From NCBI GenBank assembly GCA_018710915.1, contig DVIY01000220.1, positions 1-40,069 on the forward strand: a stretch of 40,069 nt of DNA, read 5' to 3'. Position 1 is the first letter of the stretch. Every line of letters begins with the position of its first letter. Shown piece by piece: positions 7,813-15,872 of this stretch. The notes under the pieces were generated by a model, which saw only the letters and a program-made list of their open reading frames with translations, was not told the origin of the DNA and made no database searches. The stretch is from Candidatus Gallacutalibacter pullistercoris (GTDB taxonomy: Bacteria; Bacillota; Clostridia; Oscillospirales; Acutalibacteraceae). The position numbers were made by a program, and so were the translations under genes.

Positions 7813-7857
7813 AATTCCTGATGTTTTTCATCAAATGCTTTTTTGGAGTTGTGCCCA

Positions 7858-8352
7858 ATGCTGCTGGATTTAAGAAAAGTATTCGTAGAAGAAATAAAAG
7901 AGCTTCCCTTTTCCGGAACCTTTGATCTTTCGGATACGGAAATCAGTGGCAGTTACCCCTTTGTAACGCCCATCATCTACTCCGGAACGGTGAAAGGCTT
8001 TGCGGGTGAGGCACAGATGGAAGCAGAAGTTTCCTTCACGTTTGAAATCCCCTGTGACCGCTGCACAGAGATGCTCCGCCGGGAATACCGGTATCATTTT
8101 TCTCACATGCTGGTGCGTACGTTGAATCAGGAGGATAACGACGACTACATTTTGGTAGAAGATGAAAAGCTCGATGTGGACGAGCTTCTGCGGGCAGATA
8201 TCCTGCTGGAACTTCCCACAAAATTCCTGTGCAAACCAGATTGCAAGGGATTGTGCAGCCAGTGCGGCCAGAATCTGAATCTGGGCGAATGTGACTGCGA
8301 TAAACGTCGGATAGATCCTCGTCTGGAGGTTCTTCAACAACTGATACAATAG
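7858..8352 (+). CDS. YceD/DUF177 family protein
   Basis: A 164-residue protein placed just before rpmF, the conserved position of the YceD (DUF177) family. ATG 7858 was chosen because TTGGAG lies nine bases upstream; the TTG at 7843 is itself part of that site. Features are the PCDRCTE pair of cysteines near residue 64, an acidic middle (ILVEDEKLDVDELL) and a C-terminal cysteine cluster CKPDCKGLCSQCGQ followed by CDC, which looks metal-binding. Members are linked to 23S rRNA accumulation in bacteria and chloroplasts, so a role in large-subunit biogenesis with L32 is likely. The gap to rpmF is 27 bases, in one operon. Confidence 0.9.
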   Translation: MLLDLRKVFVEEIKELPFSGTFDLSDTEISGSYPFVTPIIYSGTVKGFAGEAQMEAEVSFTFEIPCDRCTEMLRREYRYHFSHMLVRTLNQEDNDDYILVEDEKLDVDELLRADILLELPTKFLCKPDCKGLCSQCGQNLNLGECDCDKRRIDPRLEVLQQLIQ

Positions 8353-8379
8353 TGAATTCATATAAGGAGGTGCTGAACG

Positions 8380-8562
8380 ATGGCGGTACCCAAGAGAAAA
8401 GTGTCCAGCGCAAGACAGAACAAGAGACGTTCCAATGTTTGGAAGCTGAGCGCCCCGGCTCTGGCAAAGTGCCCCAAGTGCGGGGAGTACACCACGCCTC
8501 ACAGAGTCTGCGGCAACTGCGGATTCTACAATGGACGGGACGTTCTGAAGAAAGAGGCTTAA
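8380..8562 (+). CDS. rpmF: 50S ribosomal protein L32
   Basis: The 60-residue product begins MAVPKRKVSSARQNKRR, diagnostic of L32. Four cysteines, C31 and C34 (CPKC) with C44 and C47 (CGNC), form the zinc ribbon of the zinc-containing L32 paralogue. An unusually strong TAAGGAGGTG ribosome site lies eight bases before the ATG. It is translated with the YceD-family gene and followed by a strong terminator. Confidence 0.98.
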   Translation: MAVPKRKVSSARQNKRRSNVWKLSAPALAKCPKCGEYTTPHRVCGNCGFYNGRDVLKKEA

Positions 8563-8582
8563 TCAGCACCTTTCGCGGAGGG

Positions 8583-8614
8583 ATAGAGAAGGAGGAATCC
8601 TTCTCTATTTTTTT
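8583..8614 (+). terminator. Intrinsic terminator after rpmF
   Basis: A perfect 10-bp stem, ATAGAGAAGG with CCTTCTCTAT, has loop AGGAAT and is followed directly by seven Ts. A second weaker hairpin (AAAGAGG 8635-8641 with CCTCTTT 8650-8656) lies just beyond. Confidence 0.95.
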
Positions 8615-8701
8615 GTATCGGGGAAGGGATGAAAAAAGAGGGCTTTCTTCCTCTTTAAAGTGTGGGCATCAGCTTTGGTGGAATCCGTAAGTTTTTGGAA
8701 A

Positions 8702-8772
8702 GCTGCCGCCGCGACGGATCGTTTCCCTTTCCGCAAAGCTAACCCGCGAATTGGCAGCAGGCACTGCCCGCC
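8702..8772 (-). repeat. Extra unit of the palindromic flanking repeat, locus A
   Basis: This stretch matches 9046-9117 closely, in the same orientation, over about 72 bases: the shared pieces are CGCCGCGAC, GCAAAGCT, ACCCGCGAATTGGCAGC and GGCACTGCCCGCC. The palindrome is damaged here, with an A where the intact copy has G. It lies beyond the 5-hairpin core (on the H5 side), so it is a displaced unit of the family. Strand is given relative to the copy at topA. Confidence 0.75.
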
Positions 8773-8814
8773 CCTTGCGGGAAAACGGAGGGGAGCGGCG
8801 TCAGGAACAGGACA

Positions 8815-9045
8815 AGGCCCCTTTTTTTCTTGCAAAAAGGGGCCTCTTGAAAAAAATCCCACCGGGATATTTTTCAATTCACCACCAAAAATGCGCCCTG
8901 CGGAAAAAAGGGTTTCGCCCATTGCGATGGGCGATTGGGGGCTTCTCGCCCCCTAACCCCCTCGCCGCCTTTTGGTAAAAGTCGGGCGAAAACTTTAACT
9001 TCACGGGGTAGCAAAGTGAAAATTTTTAGCTTTCTCCACGCGAAC
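8815..9045 (-). repeat. Five-hairpin structured repeat, copy A (inverted)
   Basis: This 231-bp block is the reverse complement of the same element found after topA and ftsY. From its right end inward it holds: a leader (GTTCGCGTGGAGAAAGC read on the minus strand), H1 8965-8985, a G-rich linker, H2 8937-8953 (GGGGGC, loop GAGAA, GCCCCC), H3 8915-8934 (TCGCCCAT, loop CGCA), a linker with GGCGCATTTT, H4 8849-8875 (12-bp stem with one mismatch, loop GGT) and H5 8815-8845 (AGGCCCCTTTTT arms). The 630-base gap between rpmF and the next gene contains only this repeat and its flanking units. No convincing coding sequence crosses it. Confidence 0.85.
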
Positions 9046-9117
9046 AGCTGACGCCGCGACAGATAGTTTTCCTTTTCGCAAAGCTTACCCGCGAATTGGC
9101 AGCGGGCACTGCCCGCC
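9046..9117 (-). repeat. Palindromic flanking unit of locus A
   Basis: Directly outside the core on its leader side lies a unit with the palindrome GCGGGCA-C-TGCCCGC (about 9101-9115). Read on the minus strand it aligns with the tandem units after topA: CGCGGCGG, palindrome, then TTCGCG. The palindrome differs from that at topA by a compensating pair (G-C here, A-T there). The second tandem unit is present in degraded form at the edge of the core, where the palindrome has been lost. Confidence 0.7.
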
Positions 9118-9192
9118 GCGACGGATAGCTCTCTATACGGAAAAGCCCGCCCGTTATTATTATGATTGATACAGTAAGAAAGGAGCGAAACC

Positions 9193-10503
9193 ATGGCAGT
9201 TCTCATCCAACAGGTACACCCAAACGGCCCCGCCGATGCGGCCGGAATCCGGGCGGGGGAAACCCTCGTTTCCATTAACGGCAGCACCATTATGGATGTG
9301 CTGGATTACCGCTTTTATGAGACCGATTCCCGCCTGACCGTGACCGTGCAAAACCAGCAGGGAGAAGAGCGCTCGGTGTTCATCCGCAAGGGGCAGTATG
9401 AGTCCCTGGGGCTGGAGTTTGAAACCTATCTCATGGATAAACAGCACTCCTGCCGGAATAAGTGTATTTTCTGCTTTATCGACCAGCTTCCCAAAGGGAT
9501 GCGGGAAAGCCTGTATTTTAAGGACGACGACTCCCGCCTTTCCTTCCTTTTTGGAAATTATATCACCCTGACCAATCTCAGTGAACATGAAATTGACCGC
9601 ATTATCAAAATGCATATCAGCCCCATCAATGTGTCCATCCACACCACCAACCCCGAGCTTCGGTGCAAAATGATGGGTAACCGCTTTGCCGGAAAAGCCC
9701 TGGGGCTGTTAAAACGCTTTGCCGATGCAGGCATCCACATCAACGGCCAGCTGGTGCTGTGCCCGGGCATTAACGACGGCCCCGAGCTGGAGCGGACGCT
9801 AAACGACCTGTATGCCCTGGGCGAAAATGTCCAGAGCATCGCCTGCGTGCCCGTAGGTGTCACCCGCTATCGGGAGGGTCTGTACCCGTTGACTACCTAT
9901 ACAAAAGAAACCGCCGAAGCCACCCTGCGCCAGATTGAAGCCTTTGGCGACAGGTTCCAAAAAGAGCGCGGCGCCCGCACCGTGTATGCTTCTGATGAGT
10001 TCTATCTGCTGGCAGAAAGGGAAATCCCCGAGCCGGAATTTTATGAGGACTTCGCCCAGCTGGAAAACGGCGTGGGCCTTTTGGCCAGCTTGCAGGAGGA
10101 ATTCCGCTTTGCTTTGGAGGGCTTTACATCACCCGAAATAAAACGCCGCGTCACCATCGCTACCGGTGAAGGGGCTTATGCGTTCCTCAACAGAATGCTT
10201 GACGAACTGCGCGCAAAATGCGATACTATAGAGTGTAATGTGGTTCCTGTTCACAATGACTTTTTTGGCGGAACGGTGAACGTTTCCGGCCTTCTCACCG
10301 GACAGGACCTGTTTGCCCAGCTACAGGGCCGCGATTTGGGGGACGCCGTACTCATCCCCTGCGTCACCCTGCGGCAGCAGGAGGACGTGTTTCTGGACGA
10401 TATGTCAGTCAGTGAGCTTTCTCAAAAGCTGGGCGTGCCGGTTATCCCGGTCATTAACGAAGGCCAGCACCTGCTGGACGCTATTACAGGGAGGGATACC
10501 TGA
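9193..10503 (+). CDS. DUF512 family PDZ/radical-SAM-like Fe-S protein
   Basis: The 436-residue protein starts at ATG 9193 behind AAAGGAGCG. Residues 1 to about 70 form a PDZ-like domain (AGIRAGETLVSING). A cluster-binding CRNKCIFCF motif (C87, C91, C94) fits the radical-SAM pattern C-x3-C-x2-C, followed by a barrel region and the C-terminal DUF512 domain. The family (related to TIGR03279) is widespread in clostridia and cyanobacteria, commonly next to der as here, but has no established reaction. The stop codon overlaps the der start by one base, so the two are translationally coupled, which hints at a role around ribosome assembly or RNA modification; that is inference. Confidence 0.88.
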   Translation: MAVLIQQVHPNGPADAAGIRAGETLVSINGSTIMDVLDYRFYETDSRLTVTVQNQQGEERSVFIRKGQYESLGLEFETYLMDKQHSCRNKCIFCFIDQLPKGMRESLYFKDDDSRLSFLFGNYITLTNLSEHEIDRIIKMHISPINVSIHTTNPELRCKMMGNRFAGKALGLLKRFADAGIHINGQLVLCPGINDGPELERTLNDLYALGENVQSIACVPVGVTRYREGLYPLTTYTKETAEATLRQIEAFGDRFQKERGARTVYASDEFYLLAEREIPEPEFYEDFAQLENGVGLLASLQEEFRFALEGFTSPEIKRRVTIATGEGAYAFLNRMLDELRAKCDTIECNVVPVHNDFFGGTVNVSGLLTGQDLFAQLQGRDLGDAVLIPCVTLRQQEDVFLDDMSVSELSQKLGVPVIPVINEGQHLLDAITGRDT

Positions 10504-11828
10504 TGTCAAAACCGGTAGTGGCCGTTGTCGGCCGCCCCAACGTGGGCAAATCTACCTTGTTTAATAAACTCATCGGCCAGCGCCTGTCTATTGTGGACGA
10601 TACCCCCGGCGTGACCCGTGACCGGATTTATGGGGAATGTGAATGGAAAAACCGGAAATTCTCGCTGGTGGATACCGGCGGTATCGAGCCGGATTCTTCC
10701 GATGTCATTTTGTCTCAAATGCGCTTGCAGGCGCAGCTGGCCATTGACGCCGCCGATGTGATTATCCTGGTAACGGATGTCCGCACCGGTTTGGTGGCCA
10801 CTGATTCGGACATTGCCGCCATGCTGCTGAAAAGCGGTCGGCCTGTCATCGTCTGCGTGAACAAGTGCGACTCGGTGGGCGAGCCCCCGGCAGATTTTTA
10901 TGAATTTTATAACCTGGGCCTGGGCGACCCCATCCAGGTTTCTTCTGTCCACGGCCACGGCACCGGCGATTTGCTGGACGCAGTGGTAGGCCTGCTCCCG
11001 CCCGAGGAGGACGAAGACGAGGACGGCGAAACCATCCGGGTGGCCATTATCGGCAAGCCCAATGTGGGAAAATCCTCGCTGGTAAACCGGATTTCCGGTG
11101 AAAATCGCTGCATCGTTTCCGACATTGCCGGCACCACCCGTGACGCCATTGATACGGAAATTGAAAACGAGTTCGGCAAGTTTGTGCTCATCGACACGGC
11201 CGGCCTTCGCCGCAAAAACAAGGTGGAGGATGCCATTGAAAAATACAGCAACCTGCGGGCCCAAATGGCCATTGAGCGGGCAGATGTGTGCGCCATCCTC
11301 ATTGACGCCGAAGTGGGCTTTACCGACCAGGATTCCAAGGTGGCGGGGCTTGCCCACGAGGCAGGCAAAGGCTGCGTAATCGTGGTGAACAAATGGGACG
11401 CCATTGAAAAGGACCAGGACACCATGTCCGAGTTCCGCAAAAAGCTGGAAAAGGATTTTTCCTTTATGTCCTATGCGCCCTTTGTGTTTATTTCCGCCAA
11501 GACCGGCCAGCGCATCGACCGGCTGTTTGAGCTGATTAAGCACGTGGCCAGCAGCAACTCCATGCGGATTCCCACAGGCATGATTAACGACGTGCTGGCC
11601 CAGGCAGTGGCAAGAGTGCAGCCGCCCACAGACAAGGGCAAGCGGCTCAAGATTTATTATATGACCCAGGCCTCCACCCGTCCGCCCACATTTGTGTGCT
11701 TTGTCAACTCGGCGGAGCTGTTCCACTTCTCCTACCAGCGGTATCTGGAAAACCGGATTCGCGAAACTTTTGGTATGGAGGGTACCCCCATCCGGTTTAT
11801 CATCCGCGAGCGGGGAGAGAAGAACTAA
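10503..11828 (+). CDS. der: Ribosome-assembly GTPase Der (EngA)
   Basis: The 441-residue protein has the tandem GTPase domains unique to Der. Domain 1 shows GRPNVGKS near residue 9, DTGG near 57 and NKCD near 119; domain 2 shows GKPNVGKS near 184, DTAGLRRK near 231 and NKWD near 297. The C-terminal 100 residues form the KH-like domain (ending IRFIIRERGE). Der binds the 50S precursor and is essential for late large-subunit assembly. An acidic linker, EEDEDEDGE, separates the two G domains. The start ATG shares a base with the preceding stop (TGATG), with no separate ribosome site needed. Confidence 0.98.
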   Translation: MSKPVVAVVGRPNVGKSTLFNKLIGQRLSIVDDTPGVTRDRIYGECEWKNRKFSLVDTGGIEPDSSDVILSQMRLQAQLAIDAADVIILVTDVRTGLVATDSDIAAMLLKSGRPVIVCVNKCDSVGEPPADFYEFYNLGLGDPIQVSSVHGHGTGDLLDAVVGLLPPEEDEDEDGETIRVAIIGKPNVGKSSLVNRISGENRCIVSDIAGTTRDAIDTEIENEFGKFVLIDTAGLRRKNKVEDAIEKYSNLRAQMAIERADVCAILIDAEVGFTDQDSKVAGLAHEAGKGCVIVVNKWDAIEKDQDTMSEFRKKLEKDFSFMSYAPFVFISAKTGQRIDRLFELIKHVASSNSMRIPTGMINDVLAQAVARVQPPTDKGKRLKIYYMTQASTRPPTFVCFVNSAELFHFSYQRYLENRIRETFGMEGTPIRFIIRERGEKN

Positions 11829-11885
11829 AGTAAAAACAGTCCCCTCAGCAGTCCGCTATTATCAATATTGAAGGAGAGATTACCC

Positions 11886-12611
11886 ATGGATTTCAGTCAT
11901 TTTGCAGACTTCATCCTGCCGGGAATCGGCGCGGCTATCATTGCCTATCTCTTGGGAAGCCTGAGCTTCTCCATTATCCTCACCCGTATTTTTAAAAACC
12001 ACGAGGACATCCGCTCCTATGGCAGCGGCAATGCCGGCGCTACCAATGTGCTGCGCTCGGTGGGCAAAAAGGCCGCCGCCCTCACCTTTTTGCTGGACTT
12101 CCTCAAGTGTGTGGTGGCCGTGATTATCGGCAAGCTGATTTTCGGCTATGTGGCCGCACAAATCGGCGTGGGGGATACGGCGGTTCAATATGGCGCATAC
12201 ATTGCGGGCTTTGCCTGCCTGCTGGGGCATGTGTTCCCGGTGTATTTTGGTTTCCGGGGCGGAAAAGGTGTTGTCACCAGCGCTGCCATGATGGCGCTGA
12301 TTGACTGGCGTGTGTTTATTATTGTGCTGCTTACCTTTATCATTGCCTTTGCCCTCAAAAAGATTGTGTCCCTCGGCTCGGTGCTGGCAGCTTGTGTCTA
12401 TCCGGTGGCGACTTTCCTGATTACCTTTTTTCTCGACTACAAAATGCAGTTCCTTTCTATGGTCAGCAGTGCGAACATTACCTATGTGGTGATTTCCACA
12501 GTTTTGTCGTTGCTCATCGCGCTGACGGTGATTATCCTGCACCGCGCCAATATCAAGCGGCTGCTGGCCGGGGAAGAAAAGCAGATTTCTTTCAGCGGCC
12601 CCAAAAAATAA
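11886..12611 (+). CDS. plsY: Acyl-phosphate glycerol-3-phosphate acyltransferase PlsY
   Basis: ATG 11886 lies nine bases after AAGGAGAG; a TTG at 11868 would precede that site. The 241-residue integral membrane protein has about five hydrophobic segments and the PlsY motifs YGSGNAGATN (about 47-56) and GHVFPVYFGFRGGKGV (about 118-133), which hold the acyl-phosphate and glycerol-3-phosphate sites. It transfers the acyl group made by PlsX (encoded at 24634-25659) to glycerol-3-phosphate in the first step of phospholipid synthesis. It follows der by 57 bases and is closed by a strong terminator. Confidence 0.96.
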   Translation: MDFSHFADFILPGIGAAIIAYLLGSLSFSIILTRIFKNHEDIRSYGSGNAGATNVLRSVGKKAAALTFLLDFLKCVVAVIIGKLIFGYVAAQIGVGDTAVQYGAYIAGFACLLGHVFPVYFGFRGGKGVVTSAAMMALIDWRVFIIVLLTFIIAFALKKIVSLGSVLAACVYPVATFLITFFLDYKMQFLSMVSSANITYVVISTVLSLLIALTVIILHRANIKRLLAGEEKQISFSGPKK

Positions 12612-12623
12612 AATAGACAGCAA

Positions 12624-12666
12624 CCCCCGGTTCTGCGTACAGGCAGGACCGGGGGCGTTTATTTTA
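12624..12666 (+). terminator. Intrinsic terminator after plsY
   Basis: A 13-bp stem, CCCCCGGTTCTGC with GCAGGACCGGGGG (one G-T pair), closes a six-base loop and is followed by CGTTTATTTT. The LRR gene converges from the other side; an A/T-rich stretch left of the stem could give weaker termination for it as well. Confidence 0.93.
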
Positions 12667-12699
12667 CAGGAAACGGAGAAATCATTATTGAAAATGTTA

Positions 12700-13716
12700 T
12701 CACTGCCTTTTCCATTCCTCATAAGGTATTTTATGAGCAATTGCGTATTCGTGGGCATAAGAATCTTTTGGAGCACAAATCACAGCCTGTGAAGTATTGA
12801 CAAAGGCGTCTTCTGCAATGTAAGAGACGCTTTCGGGAATATACACCTTTTCAAGCAGTACACAATCGGCAAAAGCTACATTAGATATGGTCCTTATGGT
12901 GTCTGGAAGTATGACCGAAGTCAGGTCATCAGTAGGCCGAAATGTGCTTGAACCGAGTGCTCTTACCTCGATTCCATCAATCTGGCTGGGGACAATTACA
13001 TCTTTCTCTCCATTTTTTGCGAAAAAACTGGTTATCACACAAACTGGTGCGCCAATGGAATCATATAAGATATCATACACAATCTTTTCATGGTATTGCT
13101 GCATATATACGGCCTGCGGCTTTTCTTTTTCCGGTACTGACACCAGTGGTTTCGGTGTGTAATACTCGAACGGGATATGCTGTTCACAGGCAAATTTTTC
13201 GGCAAAAGAGCCTTTTTCTACATACAGGGTAACGTTTGGGCTGTCAACAAAAGCGTTGTCGGTAATTTCTTCCACACTGGCCGGTATATATACTTCTTTC
13301 AGTGCTTTGCAGTTGGCAAAAGCCATGTTGTAAATAGATTTGACTGTTTTGGGCAAGATTACCTTTTGAAGGTTTGCAAGTCCCTGGAAAGCTTCCCGCG
13401 TAATCTCGGTAATCGGGATTCCATCATACTCATGCGGTGTATCTGCTACAGGGAAGTCATACTCGCCAGCCTTGAATTTTAACACAGCCGCCAGCTTTCT
13501 CCCTTTTTTATCCTGGTGGAAGGAAATCAAAAACTGGCCATCCCGCGATATTCTGGGGCTATACTCTATCTCACAGGCTTTTGCAATCAGGCGCTGCTCT
13601 TCTATTTTTCGAAGCTTGAGTGCATAGGCGCTGCCAAATACCCCTGTTAGCAGCACAGCCGTACCCAATAATATAGTAATAATACGCTTCTTTTTTGTCA
13701 TCCTCCTGTTTTTCAT
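12700..13716 (-). CDS. BspA-type leucine-rich repeat protein, membrane anchored
   Basis: A 338-residue protein on the minus strand, with ATG behind AAGGAGGAAAG. A basic N-terminus (KNRRMTKKKR) leads into one hydrophobic segment at about 11-32, either an uncleaved anchor or a signal peptide. Two LRR_5 (BspA-like) blocks follow, at about 95-165 and 240-320, each with the pattern L..V.LP.TV..I...AF..C..L..V.IP.SV..I...AF. They probably lie outside the cell and may mediate adhesion or cell-envelope contacts, as BspA-type proteins do in gut bacteria. The gene is clearly more AT-rich than its neighbours and points against them, which fits later acquisition. Function unknown. Confidence 0.82.
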   Translation of the reverse strand: MKNRRMTKKKRIITILLGTAVLLTGVFGSAYALKLRKIEEQRLIAKACEIEYSPRISRDGQFLISFHQDKKGRKLAAVLKFKAGEYDFPVADTPHEYDGIPITEITREAFQGLANLQKVILPKTVKSIYNMAFANCKALKEVYIPASVEEITDNAFVDSPNVTLYVEKGSFAEKFACEQHIPFEYYTPKPLVSVPEKEKPQAVYMQQYHEKIVYDILYDSIGAPVCVITSFFAKNGEKDVIVPSQIDGIEVRALGSSTFRPTDDLTSVILPDTIRTISNVAFADCVLLEKVYIPESVSYIAEDAFVNTSQAVICAPKDSYAHEYAIAHKIPYEEWKRQ

Positions 13717-13789
13717 AAAACTTTCCTCCTTCTTTGACAGTAGGCAATTGTTTTATAAAAATTATAAATTTTGTAAACTTGTTATTTTT

Positions 13790-13818
13790 ATACTATCATC
13801 TATGAGCAAATTTGTCAA
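13790..13818 (-). promoter_or_regulatory. Sigma-A promoter for the LRR protein gene
   Basis: On the minus strand TTGACA (13818-13813) and TAGTAT (13795-13790) have a 17-base spacer. The start codon is about 75 bases downstream, through a very AT-rich leader. Confidence 0.8.
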
Positions 13819-13942
13819 CAAACGACACTTTATTTCCTTTGCAATACCATTTTAAAAAAGCTGTGAATTTGCAGAGCTTTCTCATATTCGATATGCTGTT
13901 TCCATATGCATAAAAGAGAGCAATGTGAAAGGGAGTGACCGG

Positions 13943-14764
13943 ATGTTCGCAGTGTGGAAGAAGCAGCAGGTTCTGGTAGGGTTGGGTGTGTTCGTGGTGT
14001 TTTCCGGCCTGATGGTTTCATGGCTGGCAACCCTGGCACAGGGCGGTGCACAGCCGGCTTCGGCAGACACGAACTGGGGCCTGAGCTTCCAGCAGGAAGG
14101 GAAAACCCCTGTTGGGAATGCTTCCCCGGAGTTTCTTGCCCAGTATGATGCCTGCTATGCCGGAAGTGAAGAAAAAAAGGTGATTTATCTGACTTTTGAC
14201 GCGGGCTATGAAAACGGCTGTACACCCGCTATCCTGGACGCGCTGAAAAAACATTCCGTAAAAGCCGCGTTCTTTGTGGTGGGAAATTACATCGAAACCA
14301 GCCCGGAGCTTGTAAAGCGTATGGTAAAAGAAGGGCATCTGGTGGGGAACCATACATACCACCACCCGGATATGTCTTCAATCTCGGAAAAAGCCTCATT
14401 TGAAAAAGAACTGGCCAGCCTGGAAGCTTTGTATGAAGAAACAACCGGAGAAAAAATGCAGAAATATTATCGCCCACCGCAGGGGAAATACAGCGAGAGC
14501 AACTTGCAGCAGGCGCAGGAATTGGGATATCACACAGTTTTTTGGAGCCTTGCCTATGTAGACTGGTACCAGGACAAACAGCCCAGCCATGAAGAAGCCT
14601 TTGAAAAGCTGACCGGACGCATCCATCCGGGCGCAATTGTGCTGCTGCACAGTACTTCTCAAACCAACGCGGAGATTCTCGATGAACTTCTGACCCGCTG
14701 GGAGCAGATGGGGTATACCTTCGGCACCCTGCCTGAGCTTTTTAAAGAGACATCTTCAAAATAG
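13943..14764 (+). CDS. pdaA: PdaA-like polysaccharide deacetylase (delta-lactam type)
   Basis: ATG 13943 follows GAAAGGGAG; an upstream ATG at 13925 overlaps this site. The 273-residue protein has an N-terminal membrane segment (about 10-32), a short linker and a polysaccharide deacetylase domain. Diagnostic stretches are LTFDAGYENGCTPAILDAL, the metal histidines in GNHTYHHPD, RPPQGKYSE, FWSLAYVDWYQD and HPGAIVLLH. GYENG and the SLAYVDW stretch are typical of PdaA, which de-N-acetylates muramic acid on the way to the delta-lactam of spore cortex. Alanine follows the first aspartate where most deacetylases have a second aspartate. No sporulation-type promoter could be assigned upstream. The PdaA call is likely; other members of the fold are possible. 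Confidence 0.83.
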   Translation: MFAVWKKQQVLVGLGVFVVFSGLMVSWLATLAQGGAQPASADTNWGLSFQQEGKTPVGNASPEFLAQYDACYAGSEEKKVIYLTFDAGYENGCTPAILDALKKHSVKAAFFVVGNYIETSPELVKRMVKEGHLVGNHTYHHPDMSSISEKASFEKELASLEALYEETTGEKMQKYYRPPQGKYSESNLQQAQELGYHTVFWSLAYVDWYQDKQPSHEEAFEKLTGRIHPGAIVLLHSTSQTNAEILDELLTRWEQMGYTFGTLPELFKETSSK

Positions 14765-14832
14765 CAATTAAAACCTTATATAGTTGGTAATGTTTTCTAA
14801 AAAAGCAGGGACTTTTTTCTTTTTGCCTGATG

Positions 14833-14841
14833 TGGTATACT
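14833..14841 (+). promoter_or_regulatory. Extended -10 promoter for the NYN/OST-HTH gene
   Basis: TGG-TATACT at 14833-14841 is an extended -10 element (TGn then TATACT). No good -35 hexamer is present at the right distance, only a T-rich run, which is common for extended -10 promoters. The GTG start is 69 bases further on. Confidence 0.55.
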
Positions 14842-14910
14842 AAACCTGCTATGAGAAATTGCGGCCGGAGGTTCCGACGCGTTTTATTAAAGTATACAGG
14901 AGGAGATCAG

Positions 14911-15864
14911 GTGGAAGAAAAACGATTTGCAGTATTGATTGACGCAGAAAATGTATCCAATATTTATATCAAATATATTCTCGATGAGATTTCGAATTAT
15001 GGCAGTGTGACCTATAAGCGCATCTATGGCGACTGGACCAGCTCGTCAGCATCCGGCTGGAAGAGCCAGCTGCTCGAAAATTCCATCACGCCGGTGCAGC
15101 AGTACAGCTATACCTATGGCAAAAATGCAACCGACTCCGCGATGATTATCGATGCCATGGATATCCTGTATTCCGGAAATGTGGAGGGGTTCTGTCTGGT
15201 TTCCAGCGACAGTGACTTCACCAAGCTGGCTACCCGTTTGCGCGAATCCGGCATGATGGTGGTGGGGATGGGGGAAAAGAAGACCCCAAAACCATTCAGT
15301 GTGGCATGCAATGTGTTCAAATATCTCGAGGTGCTGCGCGCTGATGCTGAGGCAGAGGCAGCGGAGGAAAAAACCGACAACAGCGAAAATATGACGGATA
15401 TCGATACCATCCTGCGCGCGATGGTGAATATCATCAGTGAGAACAGCGACGAAGAAAAAGGAATCAGCATCGGCGAGTTGGGCAATCACCTGCTCAAGCG
15501 CTACCCGGATTTTGATGTACGCAACTATGGTTATACCAAGCTTTCCAAATTCCTTTCTTCTTTTGACGGGCTGAGCCTCACACGCATCAATAATGTCATC
15601 TTTGTATCGCTGCGGCAGAACCATCTGGACGCAGATTCTGTCCGGCTGGCAATCGTAGCCTATGTGCGCGATTGGGAAAAATCCCGGCACAGCAGGGTGA
15701 ATCTGGGCCAGCTGAACCAGTGGCTGATGGAAAAATACCCGCAGTTCAATGTAAAGAACTACGGGTACACCACTTTTGTGAAATTTGTCAGCGATATCCA
15801 GGGCCTGGTCGTAAAAAGCAGCGGCAAAAACGGACGTATCAAGCATGTGCATCTGGTGCAATAA
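14911..15864 (+). CDS. NYN-domain protein with two OST-HTH/LOTUS domains
   Basis: The start is GTG 14911, six bases after AGGAGGAG; the frame is open further up but has no ribosome site. The 317-residue protein begins with a NYN (LabA/DUF88) PIN-like nuclease domain, residues 1 to about 145, with acidic residues in FAVLIDAENVS, TDSAMIIDAMD and LVSSDSDFTKLATRLRESG. Two related OST-HTH domains follow, at about 160-225 and 238-310; each carries the pattern LG..L...YP.F.V.NYGYT...KF. NYN proteins are predicted RNases and OST-HTH binds RNA (G-rich RNA in studied cases), so a role in RNA decay or processing is likely. The next gene converges after only eight bases. Confidence 0.88.
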   Translation: MEEKRFAVLIDAENVSNIYIKYILDEISNYGSVTYKRIYGDWTSSSASGWKSQLLENSITPVQQYSYTYGKNATDSAMIIDAMDILYSGNVEGFCLVSSDSDFTKLATRLRESGMMVVGMGEKKTPKPFSVACNVFKYLEVLRADAEAEAAEEKTDNSENMTDIDTILRAMVNIISENSDEEKGISIGELGNHLLKRYPDFDVRNYGYTKLSKFLSSFDGLSLTRINNVIFVSLRQNHLDADSVRLAIVAYVRDWEKSRHSRVNLGQLNQWLMEKYPQFNVKNYGYTTFVKFVSDIQGLVVKSSGKNGRIKHVHLVQ

Positions 15865-15872
15865 ATAAAAGT

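Noticed and set aside
8660-8956. Open frames of about 75-100 codons inside the rpmF-DUF512 gap
   Set aside because: They run through the structured repeat; hairpin arms account for the lack of stops, and no ribosome site or domain is present.
10506-11726. 406-codon open frame on the minus strand opposite der
   Set aside because: It is the antisense shadow of der, which has all GTPase motifs; the reverse product has no recognisable domain or ribosome site.
13850-13942. Sigma-G promoter before pdaA
   Set aside because: Searched for GMATR and CATnnTA at 17-18 bases; only poor partial matches (e.g. CATATTC, CATATGC) with wrong spacing.
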